Part shown: in pieces, positions 28,037 through 37,124 of the stretch
How positions within the stretch are numbered: the stretch's first letter is position 1
Layout: every line of letters begins with the position of its first letter
Assembly (NCBI RefSeq): GCF_003597125.1
Contig: NZ_QYYA01000002.1
Span: 310,001-374,000, forward strand
DNA: 64,000 nucleotides
Origin: Alcanivorax profundi
GTDB taxonomy: Bacteria > Pseudomonadota > Gammaproteobacteria > Pseudomonadales > Alcanivoracaceae
Reading direction: 5' to 3'
The notes under the pieces: generated by a model
What the model saw: the letters and a program-made list of their open reading frames with translations, nothing else
Database searches by the model: none
What the model was told of the DNA's origin: nothing
Made by a program: the position numbers and the translations under genes

Positions 28037-28873
28037 ATGCATGACAGCCACGCTCCGCACTCTCTCCCAGCATTCACGGACCTACCGGACTCCCCGGGGG
28101 TATACCGGTTTTTCGGTAACCAGGGCGAGCTTCTCTACGTCGGCAAGAGTATCAATATTCGTCAACGGGTGCGGAGTCACTTTCAGGCCAGCAACCCCAG
28201 CCCGCGAGCCAGAAGAATGTGTGGCCTCACAGACCAGGTGGACTTCACCGTAACCGCAGGCGAACTGGGCGCCCTGTTACTGGAAAACCGTGAAATCAAG
28301 GAGCGTCAGCCTATCTTCAATCGGCGCCAACGACGCTACCGGCAATTGCACACCTGGGTTCTGAACCCCGCACCAAACGGGTTTCTGGTACCCGGCCTGT
28401 TTCGCCCCGCCGATAACAACCCCTTATGGCAACAGGACTGCTTTGGTTTGTATCGCAGCCCCCGCCAGGCACATCAGGCATTGGAAAAATGGGTGAAGGA
28501 TGCCCAGTTATGCCCTGCCATCTGTGGCCTGGAGCGGCATCAGGGCGCGTGTTTTTCGTGGCAATTGGGCCGTTGTCGTGGCGCGTGCTGTGGCGAGGAA
28601 ACCGCGGACCAGCATAACCAGCGCCTGCTGGGCACCTTGCTGGCCCACCAGATTCAAGCCTGGCCTTACCGTGGCACACTGGTGATCCGCGAGCGCAGTG
28701 ACGACGCAGAGGACTATCATCTGATTCGTCAGTGGTGCCATCTCACCACCCTGCAGCAGCCCCCTTCTCCCAACGACCTGAGCCTGCCCTATTCTCCCTG
28801 TTTTGACCTGGACAGTTATCGCATGCTGGTACAGTTTCTCAACCGCGGTATCGAGCACTTCGTGATGTCCTGA
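28037..28873 (+). CDS. excinuclease Cho-like GIY-YIG endonuclease
   Basis: A 278-residue protein related to the N-terminal half of UvrC and to E. coli Cho, which makes the 3' incision at bulky DNA lesions. The GIY-YIG domain is visible: DLPDSPGVYRFFGNQGELLYVGKSINIRQRVRSHF near residues 16-50, with LLLENREIKERQPIFN near residue 90. The downstream region has several cysteines (CPAICGLERHQGACFSWQLGRCRGACCG), similar to the Cys-rich part of UvrC-family proteins. It lacks the RNase-H-like half. The start is set at the ATG 28037, which has no strong ribosome-binding site. In E. coli cho is SOS-controlled; I saw no convincing LexA box here. Confidence 0.82.
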   Translation: MHDSHAPHSLPAFTDLPDSPGVYRFFGNQGELLYVGKSINIRQRVRSHFQASNPSPRARRMCGLTDQVDFTVTAGELGALLLENREIKERQPIFNRRQRRYRQLHTWVLNPAPNGFLVPGLFRPADNNPLWQQDCFGLYRSPRQAHQALEKWVKDAQLCPAICGLERHQGACFSWQLGRCRGACCGEETADQHNQRLLGTLLAHQIQAWPYRGTLVIRERSDDAEDYHLIRQWCHLTTLQQPPSPNDLSLPYSPCFDLDSYRMLVQFLNRGIEHFVMS

Positions 28874-28916
28874 CCCCCTTCACGGGGCATTGTCGCGCCA
28901 GCCGCATACTGTCGGA

Positions 28917-29693
28917 ATGTCTGCCATTACGCCTTCCCCCATCAGCCGACTGATTACCGGAGCAAGCTCTGGCATCGGCCTTGCTCTTGTGAGGTATTGG
29001 CTGTCACAGGGCAGTCCGGTGATCGCTGTGGCGCGTCGTGCCAGCCATTGTCAGGTGCTATTGCAACTTCAGTCCGAACATCTCACAGGTGGGCCTGTCC
29101 TGCACATTCATGATGCGGATATCACCGACGAACAACAGCTTGAGGATCTGGCAACCTGCTTGCGAACCAACAATCAGATTCCTGATCACATCATCCAGTG
29201 CGCGGGTATGCTCCATGATCCAGCGCAGTCGTTGACCCCGGAAAAAAGGCTGGAAGATATTTCGCTCAAGGCACTGCAACGCAGTTTCGCGGTCAACGCC
29301 TTTGGTCCCATTCTGCTGGCGCGCACCCTGCTCCCCTTGCTCGACAGCAAGCGACGCACCGTGTTTGCCAGTCTCTCGGCCAGGGTCGGGAGCATTCAGG
29401 ATAACCATCTTGGCGGCTGGTACAGCTACCGCGCCAGTAAGGCCGCACAGAATCAGCTGTTACGTACCCTGGCAATCGAGACCCGGCGCCGACTGCCAAA
29501 TCTGACCGTGCTGGCACTGCATCCCGGCACCACCGACACTCCTCTGTCGCAGCCCTATCAACGCAATGTCCCCGAAGGAAAGCTGTTCTCGGCCGAACGA
29601 TCAGCACACCAACTCGCTGCCATCATCGATGGTGCAGGAGAAAACGATCATGGCCGTTTCGTCGCCTGGGACGGCAGCGATATTCCCTGGTAG
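28917..29693 (+). CDS. short-chain dehydrogenase/reductase
   Basis: A 258-residue Rossmann-fold oxidoreductase. TGASSGIG near residue 15 binds NAD(P), and YSYRASKAA carries the catalytic Tyr-x3-Lys with the Ser in FASLSARVGS. The usual NNAG motif reads QCAG (IIQCAGML), a known variant in C-factor/CsgA-like SDRs, which this resembles in size and C-terminus. The ATG at 28917 fits the Rossmann start; a TTG at 28890 is possible. It lies 43 nt after the cho-like gene on the same strand, so the two may be co-transcribed. The substrate is unknown. Confidence 0.83.
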   Translation: MSAITPSPISRLITGASSGIGLALVRYWLSQGSPVIAVARRASHCQVLLQLQSEHLTGGPVLHIHDADITDEQQLEDLATCLRTNNQIPDHIIQCAGMLHDPAQSLTPEKRLEDISLKALQRSFAVNAFGPILLARTLLPLLDSKRRTVFASLSARVGSIQDNHLGGWYSYRASKAAQNQLLRTLAIETRRRLPNLTVLALHPGTTDTPLSQPYQRNVPEGKLFSAERSAHQLAAIIDGAGENDHGRFVAWDGSDIPW

Positions 29694-29714
29694 CCAACAA
29701 GCCGGGTTTTCGGA

Positions 29715-29969
29715 CTACGACAAGGCAAGCAAATCCGCGGCGTAGGCATTCACGTCAAAGCCGGTGCCAGTTTCATCACTCCGGGCGATATGTGATGCCA
29801 GCACATCAGCCATGGCCGTTAGTGCCTCCTCGTGGTCCATCCCTTTGGAGGTCAACGCCATCATCACCAGGCCCGCCTCACGGGGGTGCCCCTCTGCAAT
29901 CTGATTTTCAATCGCCTCCACCAGTGCCTTGTGGGCGAAATCGTCCTCGGCCTGTTCCAGCTCTTTCAT
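29715..29969 (-). CDS. small conserved cytosolic protein
   Basis: An 84-residue, mostly helical and acidic protein (KELEQAEDDFAHKALVEAIENQIAEGHP) without signal or membrane segment. Proteins with this N-terminal block occur in related gammaproteobacteria, but I know no function. GGGAG lies 5 nt before the ATG at 29969, good support for translation. It is convergent with the SDR gene, 21 nt between stops. Confidence 0.65.
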   Translation of the reverse strand: MKELEQAEDDFAHKALVEAIENQIAEGHPREAGLVMMALTSKGMDHEEALTAMADVLASHIARSDETGTGFDVNAYAADLLALS

Positions 29970-30504
29970 ACTCACTCCCGTTCATCGCGCACGCGCTTCA
30001 CCGTTAGGCCCGGCAAAGGCAAAAAACTACCCACCATGAGCGGACCACAAAATCGTACCCCACGGAACGACACACCTGGCCGGCCCGGCTGATCTGCAAG
30101 CGACCCGACACACAGTCCACATTGTCCCGGCGGCGGCGCCGAACTTTCCACATACCGGACCCGGTGACGAGCCCCGCCGCGGTTCGAAGAGAATTGCAGG
30201 CGCGTGGCCGCAGGTTTGATTAACAACGTATTCGTCATCGCCAACCTCGACAGCAACAACCGCAGCACCTGAACAGTGCAGCGTAGTGTATTGCTATTTG
30301 GGGACGAGGCTGTGAGGAAACAAGACAGGAAAGACACAGAAGCTGCCCAGGCAGGGAGGCACCTTCCCCCCGGAGTCTGCCTCCCTGAACCTGAACACCG
30401 CCACACTACCGGCCTGTTCCACCGGCCTCCAGAATCGTTTTATATGAATTTCGGGAAAGTTATCATTTTTCTGCGCATCAAGACCGAATCACTCTTATTA
30501 GCCC
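29970..30504. other. 535-bp gap with no convincing gene
   Basis: Frames open here lack ribosome-binding sites and recognisable products. The gap holds a 10-bp inverted repeat at 30352-30387, and its right end (about 30430-30500) is AT-rich. It contains the promoter region for the small gene ending it on the left, and the 3' side of the TetR gene on the right. Confidence 0.5.
30352..30387. repeat. 10-bp inverted repeat in a gene-free gap
   Basis: CAGGGAGGCA (30352-30361) and TGCCTCCCTG (30378-30387) are perfect reverse complements around a 16-nt loop. There is no T-tract. A structural RNA, terminator remnant or protein site are all possible. Confidence 0.5.
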
Positions 30505-31155
30505 TTACTTGGCTTCTATCCCTGCAGAAACGTATGCAATAAATCCCTTGGCGAATTCATCGAAGTCCAACCTGAAACCGCCCTCATTGCCATCCAGATC
30601 AGGCAAGCGCCAAAGCAACCCTTGATCGACCATGCCGTTAAGAGAGCTATTAATGGCAAGAAACAAGTGCATTCGAACCAGTTTCCTGGGCTTATCCGGA
30701 ACCACTTCTCGAATTTCCGCTTCCAATCGCCAGATAAACTCGCCGAAGTAACGGATCAGAAGATCTTGCCCAAAGTCGCCCTCCTCGCGAATCATCCGGG
30801 CCATAAACCAGACACTGGCGCGATCCTGCAGCAAGAACAGGTAAAGGGATTTCACCAATACCATGGACACATCCCGCACCGTCACGGCTCGGCGGGACTG
30901 TTTCTCGGAAAAGGTTTGCCATTGCTGCTCAGTGACAACCAAAAACCGGGCAGCGACATCTTCTATACATGCCTCAACAAACGCCTCCCGCTTGCCAAAA
31001 TAATAGCGAATCGCCGCCTCATTGAGCACGCCAGCTTTTCGCTGAACTTCTCTCAGGGACACACTGGTCCCTTTTTCACCAAACAACGCGATGGCAGTTT
31101 TTACCAGACGGGTTGCTACTTCATCACCCGGTCTCTCCTGGGAGGAACGCTTCAT
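30505..31155 (-). CDS. TetR-family transcriptional regulator
   Basis: A 216-residue repressor with a TetR helix-turn-helix (RLVKTAIALFGEKGTSVSLREVQRKAGVLNEAAIRYYFGKREAFVEA) and a large helical C-terminal domain that resembles the TetR_C group with a long dimer interface (KSLYLFLLQDRASVWFMARMIREEGDFGQDLL). The ATG at 31155 is the only good start. It lies downstream of the large lipoprotein gene, separated by a strong terminator, so it has its own promoter in the 31156-31219 gap. Targets are unknown; the lipoprotein gene is a candidate. Confidence 0.86.
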   Translation of the reverse strand: MKRSSQERPGDEVATRLVKTAIALFGEKGTSVSLREVQRKAGVLNEAAIRYYFGKREAFVEACIEDVAARFLVVTEQQWQTFSEKQSRRAVTVRDVSMVLVKSLYLFLLQDRASVWFMARMIREEGDFGQDLLIRYFGEFIWRLEAEIREVVPDKPRKLVRMHLFLAINSSLNGMVDQGLLWRLPDLDGNEGGFRLDFDEFAKGFIAYVSAGIEAK

Positions 31156-31219
31156 TATTGATTCAGCCAGACTGCAAACACCCGGTCAGTATAGATCAGG
31201 CAACCATGCACTCACAGGC

Positions 31220-31244
31220 AAAAAAAGCCCTGCTTACGCAGGGC
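31220..31244 (-). terminator. Rho-independent terminator of the lipoprotein gene
   Basis: GCCCTGC, a 4-nt loop, GCAGGGC (31227-31244), followed on the minus strand by seven T. It lies 15 nt past the lipoprotein stop. A-rich flanks on both sides could let it work in both directions. Confidence 0.9.
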
Positions 31245-31259
31245 AAAAAGAATCCAGAA

Positions 31260-33503
31260 TCAGTCAAGCTGTTGACACGCCTCTCTTAAAACTGAGTGGG
31301 CAGCACGAAAATCCCCTGTTAACGCCGACTCTCGTGCATCACTGATTAAATAACTGACCCCCGCATAAGTGTCGCTGCTGATTTCACCTACTGCCCTGGC
31401 AAGACCTAACATCTCCACCGCCTGCCCGGTCAGTGCTTGATAAGACGATGCCTCAGGAGAGTCGAGCCATGTGTATCCAGCGCTGTCACGGCCAACCTCC
31501 CATGCCAGCACTTTCCGGACCGCGTAGCACACCGCATCACGGGCTGCGAGATCGAAACGCGATGACGGAGCATACTTGGTGACACCTCCAGTCAAAGGGG
31601 GCAGCAGATCTGCCAGCGCCTCGCCAAGAAGGCCGTTTCCAAGAATTTCTGTTACTCCAACCACTGCACCACGACGCAGTGGCGAGTTACCAATCACGAC
31701 GCTGCCATCGTTATCAATACCGATAACAGCAATGGATTCTTCTCGTGCCGGGGTGGAATTAATTACCTCCCCGGTCATGCGGTCGATCATGGTCACTGAC
31801 ATAACCAAAGGCGCAAAGACTTCACTGCGCTGCGGGTCCATTTGAAAACCCAACCCGGCAATCAACACCAATGCATTTTCAGCAACAGTGGAAATCTCAA
31901 TATTCGATGCCTGAAGCTGAACGGGAACCGACAATCCGGCTTCCGCAAGAGCGGAGCTAACCAGTTGCGCGACGGGCAGCAGTGCCGCGCCCCCGTAGAA
32001 AACACCATCCAGATTGGCTGACCAGCCCAACTCAGCACTGTTGCCATGATCAACTATCTGGAATACCCCGGATCCCGTAGACGCATAAACGTAGTTGTCG
32101 TATGGCGAAACAGCCAGCGAACCCAGAATCTGATCGCCCACATTGACTGACCACACCAACTCACATCGCTGATCAAATGCCAGTGCATTGCCGTCTTTGT
32201 CAGAAGTGTAAATGCGGTCCCCTCCGGGCAGCACAGCGGGAGTCGAAGCCGACCCTCCCTCAAACGGGACAGCACACTCTGTTTCAAAACTGAATTGATC
32301 GCCCTCACGAGTAAGGGTCAGTGCGTGCAAAGCACCAAAACGTGCGACCCCGTCTTCAATACCATCCGCTGCGTCCGGCAAAGTAGCCGCAACCCAGATA
32401 CGATCAGAATCCGGGTCGGTCGCATAGTAGTTGCTAACCACCATGTCGCCGCCAAGCGCCACCGCGATAATTGTGTCAAAGATGCGGGCATCTTCCGGCA
32501 AGTTCGCGCCTTCCGGAACAAACTGTTTCCGGATGGCCTTCTCTGCACCCTCAAGGATCGGTTCAGGTAGATTAAGCCCCGTGTTATCAACAGAGGGATC
32601 CCCCTCGACACGGTATTGCGCGCGTAATTCTCCAGTCTCGCGAGCGAAAGCCAGGACCGTACCATCACCGTATACAGCGATCACGCTATCGGTTGGCTGG
32701 TGATAGTTGATCCCCCATAGCCGTTTCTTGATATGTGTATCAAAGTCCGAGGTTGCTGGTGTATCAATGCCAAACCCGGTGTTGGTGCACCAACGCACCT
32801 CACCCTTTTCAGTAACGGCAAACACCCCGCGCAGCCCTCCGGAGTAAATCACCTTACCTGCGTTTTGCATGTCATTGAGCACCATTGGCGTGCCACCCTG
32901 ACCAATCTGGCCAGGCCTCACGACCCAACGGCGCGCTCCTGATACCTTGTCCAGCGCAATCATGGAAAAATCAATGTCCGTGCCGCCTACGGGGAACACA
33001 TGGGTGCCGTAGTATCCCTGATCACCCGATGTGACTCCCTCGGGCTGATAGAGCTGGCTTTCTACCGTCCATTGAAGCTCCAGATTCCCCGGAATAATCA
33101 GGTCCACCTGATCATTATTGATCACATTCCCGTGAATCGTGCCAAATCCCTGCCCACGCGGAATCACTTCGCTTGCCTGTATCGCGGGGGAGCGTGAAGC
33201 CAGATTGACCTGGCTGAAAAGCGACAAGGGGGTGCTCGTCTGCTGTTTCACCAGATGCTTCAGTGCACCCGGGGTCTCAGTGACGACAACAGACGGTGAC
33301 GGGGAAAAGTCCATCATCATTTCCGCACAAAACCCCGTCAACGGAACTGGAACCGAAGGAACAGCTGCGGAACCCTCGCTTTGTACCTGATCAGACTGAG
33401 CTAAGCTTGTAGCTTCACCCGAGGAGTCTGATCCTCCGCAACCGGTTAGTGAGGCGCAAGCCACCAGCCCCACAGCCAATACCCGTCGTTTGATCATTGC
33501 CAT
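31260..33503 (-). CDS. large lipoprotein with PQQ-like beta-propeller repeats
   Basis: A 747-residue lipoprotein. The lipobox is LTGC at residues 19-22, followed by a Gly/Ser linker. Repeated blade-like segments such as MIALDKVSGARRWVVRPGQ, FAVTEKGEVRWC, VLAFARETGELRAQYRV, GNALAFDQRCELVWSVNVG and GVFQIVDHGNSAELGWSANLDG resemble PQQ/BamB-like beta-propeller blades. The C-terminal 110 residues are helical. AGGA lies 7 nt before the ATG at 33503. The binding partner or enzyme activity cannot be read; I see no full quinoprotein dehydrogenase active site, so a binding or scaffold role is more likely than PQQ catalysis. Operator-like repeats lie in its promoter region. Confidence 0.72.
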   Translation of the reverse strand: MAMIKRRVLAVGLVACASLTGCGGSDSSGEATSLAQSDQVQSEGSAAVPSVPVPLTGFCAEMMMDFSPSPSVVVTETPGALKHLVKQQTSTPLSLFSQVNLASRSPAIQASEVIPRGQGFGTIHGNVINNDQVDLIIPGNLELQWTVESQLYQPEGVTSGDQGYYGTHVFPVGGTDIDFSMIALDKVSGARRWVVRPGQIGQGGTPMVLNDMQNAGKVIYSGGLRGVFAVTEKGEVRWCTNTGFGIDTPATSDFDTHIKKRLWGINYHQPTDSVIAVYGDGTVLAFARETGELRAQYRVEGDPSVDNTGLNLPEPILEGAEKAIRKQFVPEGANLPEDARIFDTIIAVALGGDMVVSNYYATDPDSDRIWVAATLPDAADGIEDGVARFGALHALTLTREGDQFSFETECAVPFEGGSASTPAVLPGGDRIYTSDKDGNALAFDQRCELVWSVNVGDQILGSLAVSPYDNYVYASTGSGVFQIVDHGNSAELGWSANLDGVFYGGAALLPVAQLVSSALAEAGLSVPVQLQASNIEISTVAENALVLIAGLGFQMDPQRSEVFAPLVMSVTMIDRMTGEVINSTPAREESIAVIGIDNDGSVVIGNSPLRRGAVVGVTEILGNGLLGEALADLLPPLTGGVTKYAPSSRFDLAARDAVCYAVRKVLAWEVGRDSAGYTWLDSPEASSYQALTGQAVEMLGLARAVGEISSDTYAGVSYLISDARESALTGDFRAAHSVLREACQQLD

Positions 33504-33578
33504 GCGCGTTTCCTGAGTTGTTGTTCTTTGCGTCCCCGGCAGCCGCCGCGGGACATCTCAGGCAGCAACATATTTCCA

Positions 33579-33610
33579 TTAACCCATATGGGTCAACTCA
33601 CTTGGGTTAA
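33579..33610. promoter_or_regulatory. nested ACCCA/TGGGT palindromes upstream of the lipoprotein gene
   Basis: TTAACCCA (33579-33586) and TGGGTTAA (33603-33610) form an 8-bp inverted repeat, and CCCATATGGG (33583-33592) is a perfect palindrome within it. The cluster lies 76-107 nt upstream of the lipoprotein ATG, a usual place for an operator. Which regulator binds is unknown; two TetR genes flank the locus. Confidence 0.55.
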
Positions 33611-33661
33611 TTTTCGTTTCTATCTGTAACCCCCCCTTGGCAATACACGGGAATGTCGACC

Positions 33662-34306
33662 TCAGCTTGCCGGCATCGAGACCAACCACTGCGTCAACCT
33701 TTGCGACAAAGCATCAAGTACTGGCTCGGCCCCCATAGACGGCGGCGCCATCAGCACCATGTGCATCAGGGTTCCCGCTGCCGATGTGGACATCAAATAC
33801 AGAGTGGTGGGCGACACGGAAACCCGATACTGCTCGTGGGTTCGCTTTAACCCCTCCTGCAATACGGTTTGCAGTTCCTGCTGCAGCTTGCGAGTGGCGG
33901 GCAATTGATGCAGGTACGGCACCTGAAACACCAATACCCGCAGCAGTCTGCGATGCTGGTGCATCAGCGCATGCAGTGCACCAAGAAAATGGCGCATGGC
34001 CACGTTCAACTCGCTGCGCTGGTCGGTCATGGCCAAACGGCCTTGCAACAAGTCGGTGGTTTCCGCCAGCAACGATTCTGCCAGCCGCGCCACAATGGCT
34101 TCCTTGCCAGGAAAGTACTCATACACCGAACCGATGCTCACCCCGGCCACCTCTGCCACCGCATTGGTACTTAACCCCGCGTACCCACGGCGCTCCAGAA
34201 TCCGAGCACAGGCTTGCAGCATGGCCTCTACCGAGGCTCGCGACCGTGCCTGGCGGGGCTCTTTTTTCATTTTAAAAACAGTATGTTGACGATGATCAGC
34301 GGCCAT
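33662..34306 (-). CDS. TetR-family transcriptional regulator
   Basis: A 214-residue repressor. The HTH is ARSRASVEAMLQACARILERRGYAGLSTNAVAEVAGVSIGSVYEYFPGKEAIV. The ATG at 34306 follows a GGGGGAAG stretch; an internal ATG at 34270 (KKEPRQARSR) has no ribosome-binding site. It is divergent from an SDR gene 102 nt away, and the gap holds a short imperfect palindrome (GAGTATATGCTC, near 34349), a possible operator. It probably controls the SDR and itself. Confidence 0.87.
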   Translation of the reverse strand: MAADHRQHTVFKMKKEPRQARSRASVEAMLQACARILERRGYAGLSTNAVAEVAGVSIGSVYEYFPGKEAIVARLAESLLAETTDLLQGRLAMTDQRSELNVAMRHFLGALHALMHQHRRLLRVLVFQVPYLHQLPATRKLQQELQTVLQEGLKRTHEQYRVSVSPTTLYLMSTSAAGTLMHMVLMAPPSMGAEPVLDALSQRLTQWLVSMPAS

Positions 34307-34408
34307 TCTTCCCCCGTTCTTGCTGCAGCGAAAACCCGAGTTTTTCCGAGTATATGCTCAGGTTAAGATGTAAGCCTATCTGCAACGACAAGCCAGAGCA
34401 CCCCGATC

Positions 34409-35383
34409 ATGTCCAGCGAATTGAAGTTCCGACTCCCGACCATCCGCCCCTATTTTTCGCGCTTGCGGGACCACTGGTCCTGGAATACCCGCAGCGTGAT
34501 TCAGCCCGGCACCGCTCTACGCAGACGGGTGAGTGGCAAAGTCGTCATGTTGACCGGCGCCAGCTCCGGCATTGGTGAAGGGGTCGCCGAAAAACTGGCC
34601 GAGGCAGGCGCCACGGTGTTGCTGGTGGCCCGGAACCGGGACAAGTTGAATGTCATTGCCGAGCGTATCCAGGCCAGTGGCGGCAAGGCCGGGGTGTACC
34701 CTGCCGACCTCACCAATCTGGAAGAATGCGACCGAATTTGCGAGCAGGCACAGCAGGATCACGGCCGCGTGGACATCCTCATCAACAACGCCGGACGCTC
34801 CATCCGCCGCTCCATCAAATTCACTTACGACCGCTTTCACGATTACGAACGCACACTGCAACTGAATTACCTGGCGTCAATCCGCATGGCCATGAACCTG
34901 TTGCCCGGCATGGAAGCTCGCAACGAAGGCCACATCATCAATGTGTCCACTGTCGGCGTGCAGGCAAACCCCGCCCGGTTCTCTGCTTATCTGGGTTCCA
35001 AGTGGGCCCTGGAAGGCTGGACCTGGGTGGCCGCCAACGAGTTCGCCCACACCGGGGTGCGGTTTTCTTCACTGAACTACCCGCTGGTGCGCACGCCCAT
35101 GATTGCGCCAACCAAGATCTACCAATACATGCCGGTGATGTCGCCGGAAACGGCCGTGAAATGGATGCTGGATGTGATCGTTACCCAGAACAAACGCAAG
35201 TTAGGTGTGTTCGGCAAGGGCGCGCTAGCCATGTACTACCTGCTGCCGAAAACCTCCGAGTCCATCGTTAACGTAAGCTACCAGAGCATCTATGAAGAAC
35301 CGCCGGAGAACTATGTCTCCAGCAAGGCCCGGGCAGGCAAGGCTGCCAACGGGCCGGAAGGAAAAAACCAGGAACGGGCGTGA
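34409..35383 (+). CDS. short-chain dehydrogenase/reductase, acyl-CoA-reductase-like
   Basis: A 324-residue SDR with an N-terminal extension before the Rossmann core. Core motifs: TGASSGIG (about residue 49), NNAG (126-129), INVSTVG with catalytic Ser, and YLGSKWALEG with Tyr and Lys. The C-terminal extension (KWMLDVIVTQNKRKLGVFGKGALAMYYLLPKTSESIVN) is shared with SDR parts of fatty acyl-CoA reductases and related lipid oxidoreductases. It is divergent from a TetR gene and convergent with a zinc alcohol dehydrogenase gene; a 9-bp hairpin spans both stop codons. A role in fatty aldehyde or ketone metabolism is inferred from family and neighbours. Confidence 0.84.
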   Translation: MSSELKFRLPTIRPYFSRLRDHWSWNTRSVIQPGTALRRRVSGKVVMLTGASSGIGEGVAEKLAEAGATVLLVARNRDKLNVIAERIQASGGKAGVYPADLTNLEECDRICEQAQQDHGRVDILINNAGRSIRRSIKFTYDRFHDYERTLQLNYLASIRMAMNLLPGMEARNEGHIINVSTVGVQANPARFSAYLGSKWALEGWTWVAANEFAHTGVRFSSLNYPLVRTPMIAPTKIYQYMPVMSPETAVKWMLDVIVTQNKRKLGVFGKGALAMYYLLPKTSESIVNVSYQSIYEEPPENYVSSKARAGKAANGPEGKNQERA

Positions 35384-35398
35384 CGGGGTCCGTCACGC
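35378..35398. terminator. hairpin spanning the stop codons of two convergent genes
   Basis: GCGTGACGG, a 3-nt loop, CCGTCACGC form a perfect 9-bp stem that includes the TGA of the SDR (35381-35383) and the TGA of the dehydrogenase (35393-35395). Confidence 0.6.
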
Positions 35399-36541
35399 CT
35401 TGCGCGGGTCAATCAGGATCTTGGCGTGCTGTTCCGGGTCACGCAGGGCCGTAAAGGCGTCATCCACCCCGGACAGCCCCACCGTGCCGGTGATCAACGG
35501 CTCCACATTGACCTTGCCCTCAGCAATCATGTGCAAGGCATCGCGGAATTCGATCGGCATGTAGCCGAGCACGAAACGCAGATCGATTTCCTTGTTGATG
35601 GCATTCACCGGCACAAAGTTGTCGGTCTTCATGCAGACCCCGACCACCACCACACAGGAACGCAACGGCGCTTCATCGATAATGCTGTTGATCACGCCGG
35701 GCACCCCGACACATTCAAAAATCACGGGCCGTTTGGGTTCTGTCACCCCCGCCACCTCCACTGCCCGCCACAACGGCTCCCAGGGGAACGGCGTCAGACG
35801 CAACATGGACATGCCATCCAGGGCCATATCAAACAGCTGCGGCGCATTGACCACAAAGCCACGTTTGGCCAAGCCTTCGTAGGGGCTGCCCTCTGAGGGG
35901 TCCACCACCACATGGGCGCCCATGGCTCGGGCCAGTTTACGGCGGGTCGGCGAATAATCGCTGGCCACAATATGCCGTACCCCCTTGGCCTTGAGCATGG
36001 CAATCACCCCCAGACCAATGGGGCCGCAACCGATCACGATGGCGGTATCGCGGCGGCCCACACCTGAGCGGTTCACTGCGTGCAACGACACGGCCATGGG
36101 CTCGGTCAGGGCGGCATGGTCATCGGAAATCCCGTTGGGCACGCGGAAAGTCAGCGACTGCTCCACCACCATCCGTTCGGCATAGGCCCCCGGCGCACAG
36201 GTGGACAACCCGGTAGGGTGCGCCTCGCCACCGGCACGCATCAGCGGCATCGCAACGACCCGCTCGCCAGCCTTCCAGCGACGGTGTGTCTTCGGCCCGT
36301 AGTCGGCAATTTCCCCTACAAATTCGTGGCCCAGCACCACCTGGTCCTGACTGAGCATGATCTTGTCATAACCCACCCGCTGGGTGGCGTCGGCCAGTTC
36401 ATCCGCGTGATCACGGGCATGCAGGTCCGACCCGCAAATACCGCAGCGCAGCACATTGAGCAGCATCTGCCCCTTGCCGGGCTCCGGCTCGGCCACTTCC
36501 TGCACATTCAACTGACCGTGATGACAAACAACGGCTTTCAT
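35393..36541 (-). CDS. zinc-dependent alcohol dehydrogenase (MDR superfamily)
   Basis: A 382-residue medium-chain dehydrogenase. Catalytic zinc ligands are visible: Cys in CGICGSDLHARDH near residue 35 and the His-Glu of VLGHEFVGE near residue 66. The coenzyme site is VIGCGPIGLGVIAMLKAKG. The usual four-Cys structural zinc lobe is missing; only one Cys lies in the corresponding stretch (TGLSTCAPGAYAER). AGGGGAA lies 5 nt before the ATG at 36541; the open frame upstream is not translated-looking. It is convergent with the SDR gene. Substrates may be secondary or fatty alcohols (inference). Confidence 0.85.
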   Translation of the reverse strand: MKAVVCHHGQLNVQEVAEPEPGKGQMLLNVLRCGICGSDLHARDHADELADATQRVGYDKIMLSQDQVVLGHEFVGEIADYGPKTHRRWKAGERVVAMPLMRAGGEAHPTGLSTCAPGAYAERMVVEQSLTFRVPNGISDDHAALTEPMAVSLHAVNRSGVGRRDTAIVIGCGPIGLGVIAMLKAKGVRHIVASDYSPTRRKLARAMGAHVVVDPSEGSPYEGLAKRGFVVNAPQLFDMALDGMSMLRLTPFPWEPLWRAVEVAGVTEPKRPVIFECVGVPGVINSIIDEAPLRSCVVVVGVCMKTDNFVPVNAINKEIDLRFVLGYMPIEFRDALHMIAEGKVNVEPLITGTVGLSGVDDAFTALRDPEQHAKILIDPRKA

Positions 36542-36761
36542 TGGCTTCCCCTGAGTGATTGGTGGTGGGTAATGGGCGGCAGCGCGAGGCGCAGGGGATT
36601 CCTGCTGGCGTGTCACCGATCGGCCCAACCATGACATTGATCGATGTAACCATGAAAGTGCCCAACAGGCCAAACCGCAACGCCCATCACCCCGGGCGAC
36701 ACAGCCCGCCCCGCTTCGCTACACTAGGCCCGGTTAACGCCCCCCCAATCAGAGCGATTTC

Positions 36762-37124
36762 ATGACCACCTTGCTACTCAACCTGCGACAGGTACCGGAC
36801 GACGAAGCCGAGGAAGTGCGCGCCCTGCTCAACGAGCATCGCATCGCGTTCTATGAAACCACTCCCAGCCTGTGGGGCATTTCCTCCGGGGGTATCTGGC
36901 TCACCGATCCCGAAGAGCGCCAGCGAGCCAAGGCATTGATGGAAACCTATCAGCAGGAACGCGCCCTGCGCGAACGCCAGCGCTACGAAGAGGCGCAACG
37001 CAATGGCACTGCGCCGACGCTGGGCCAGCGACTGCGCGAGCACCCCGTCCGTGTGCTGGGCGTAGTGATTGCCGTCAGTGTGCTGATCCTGGTGACCTTG
37101 GTGCCGTTCCTGACATTGGGTTAG
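36762..37124 (+). CDS. DUF6164-like membrane-anchored small protein
   Basis: A 120-residue protein. The N-terminal domain (TTLLLNLRQVPDDEAEEVRALLNEHRIAFYETTPSLWGISSGGIWLTDP) resembles PII-like or DUF2007-type small domains, with a basic helix and one C-terminal transmembrane segment (VLGVVIAVSVLILVTLVPFLTL). The family is of unknown function. It overlaps by four bases, tail to tail, with a 41-residue membrane protein gene on the other strand. Confidence 0.72.
   Translation: MTTLLLNLRQVPDDEAEEVRALLNEHRIAFYETTPSLWGISSGGIWLTDPEERQRAKALMETYQQERALRERQRYEEAQRNGTAPTLGQRLREHPVRVLGVVIAVSVLILVTLVPFLTLG

Noticed and set aside
29972-30406. A 144-codon minus-strand frame in the gap near 30 kb
   Set aside because: It has no ribosome-binding site, overlaps the neighbouring small gene's start, contains the 10-bp inverted repeat, and its translation is low-complexity.
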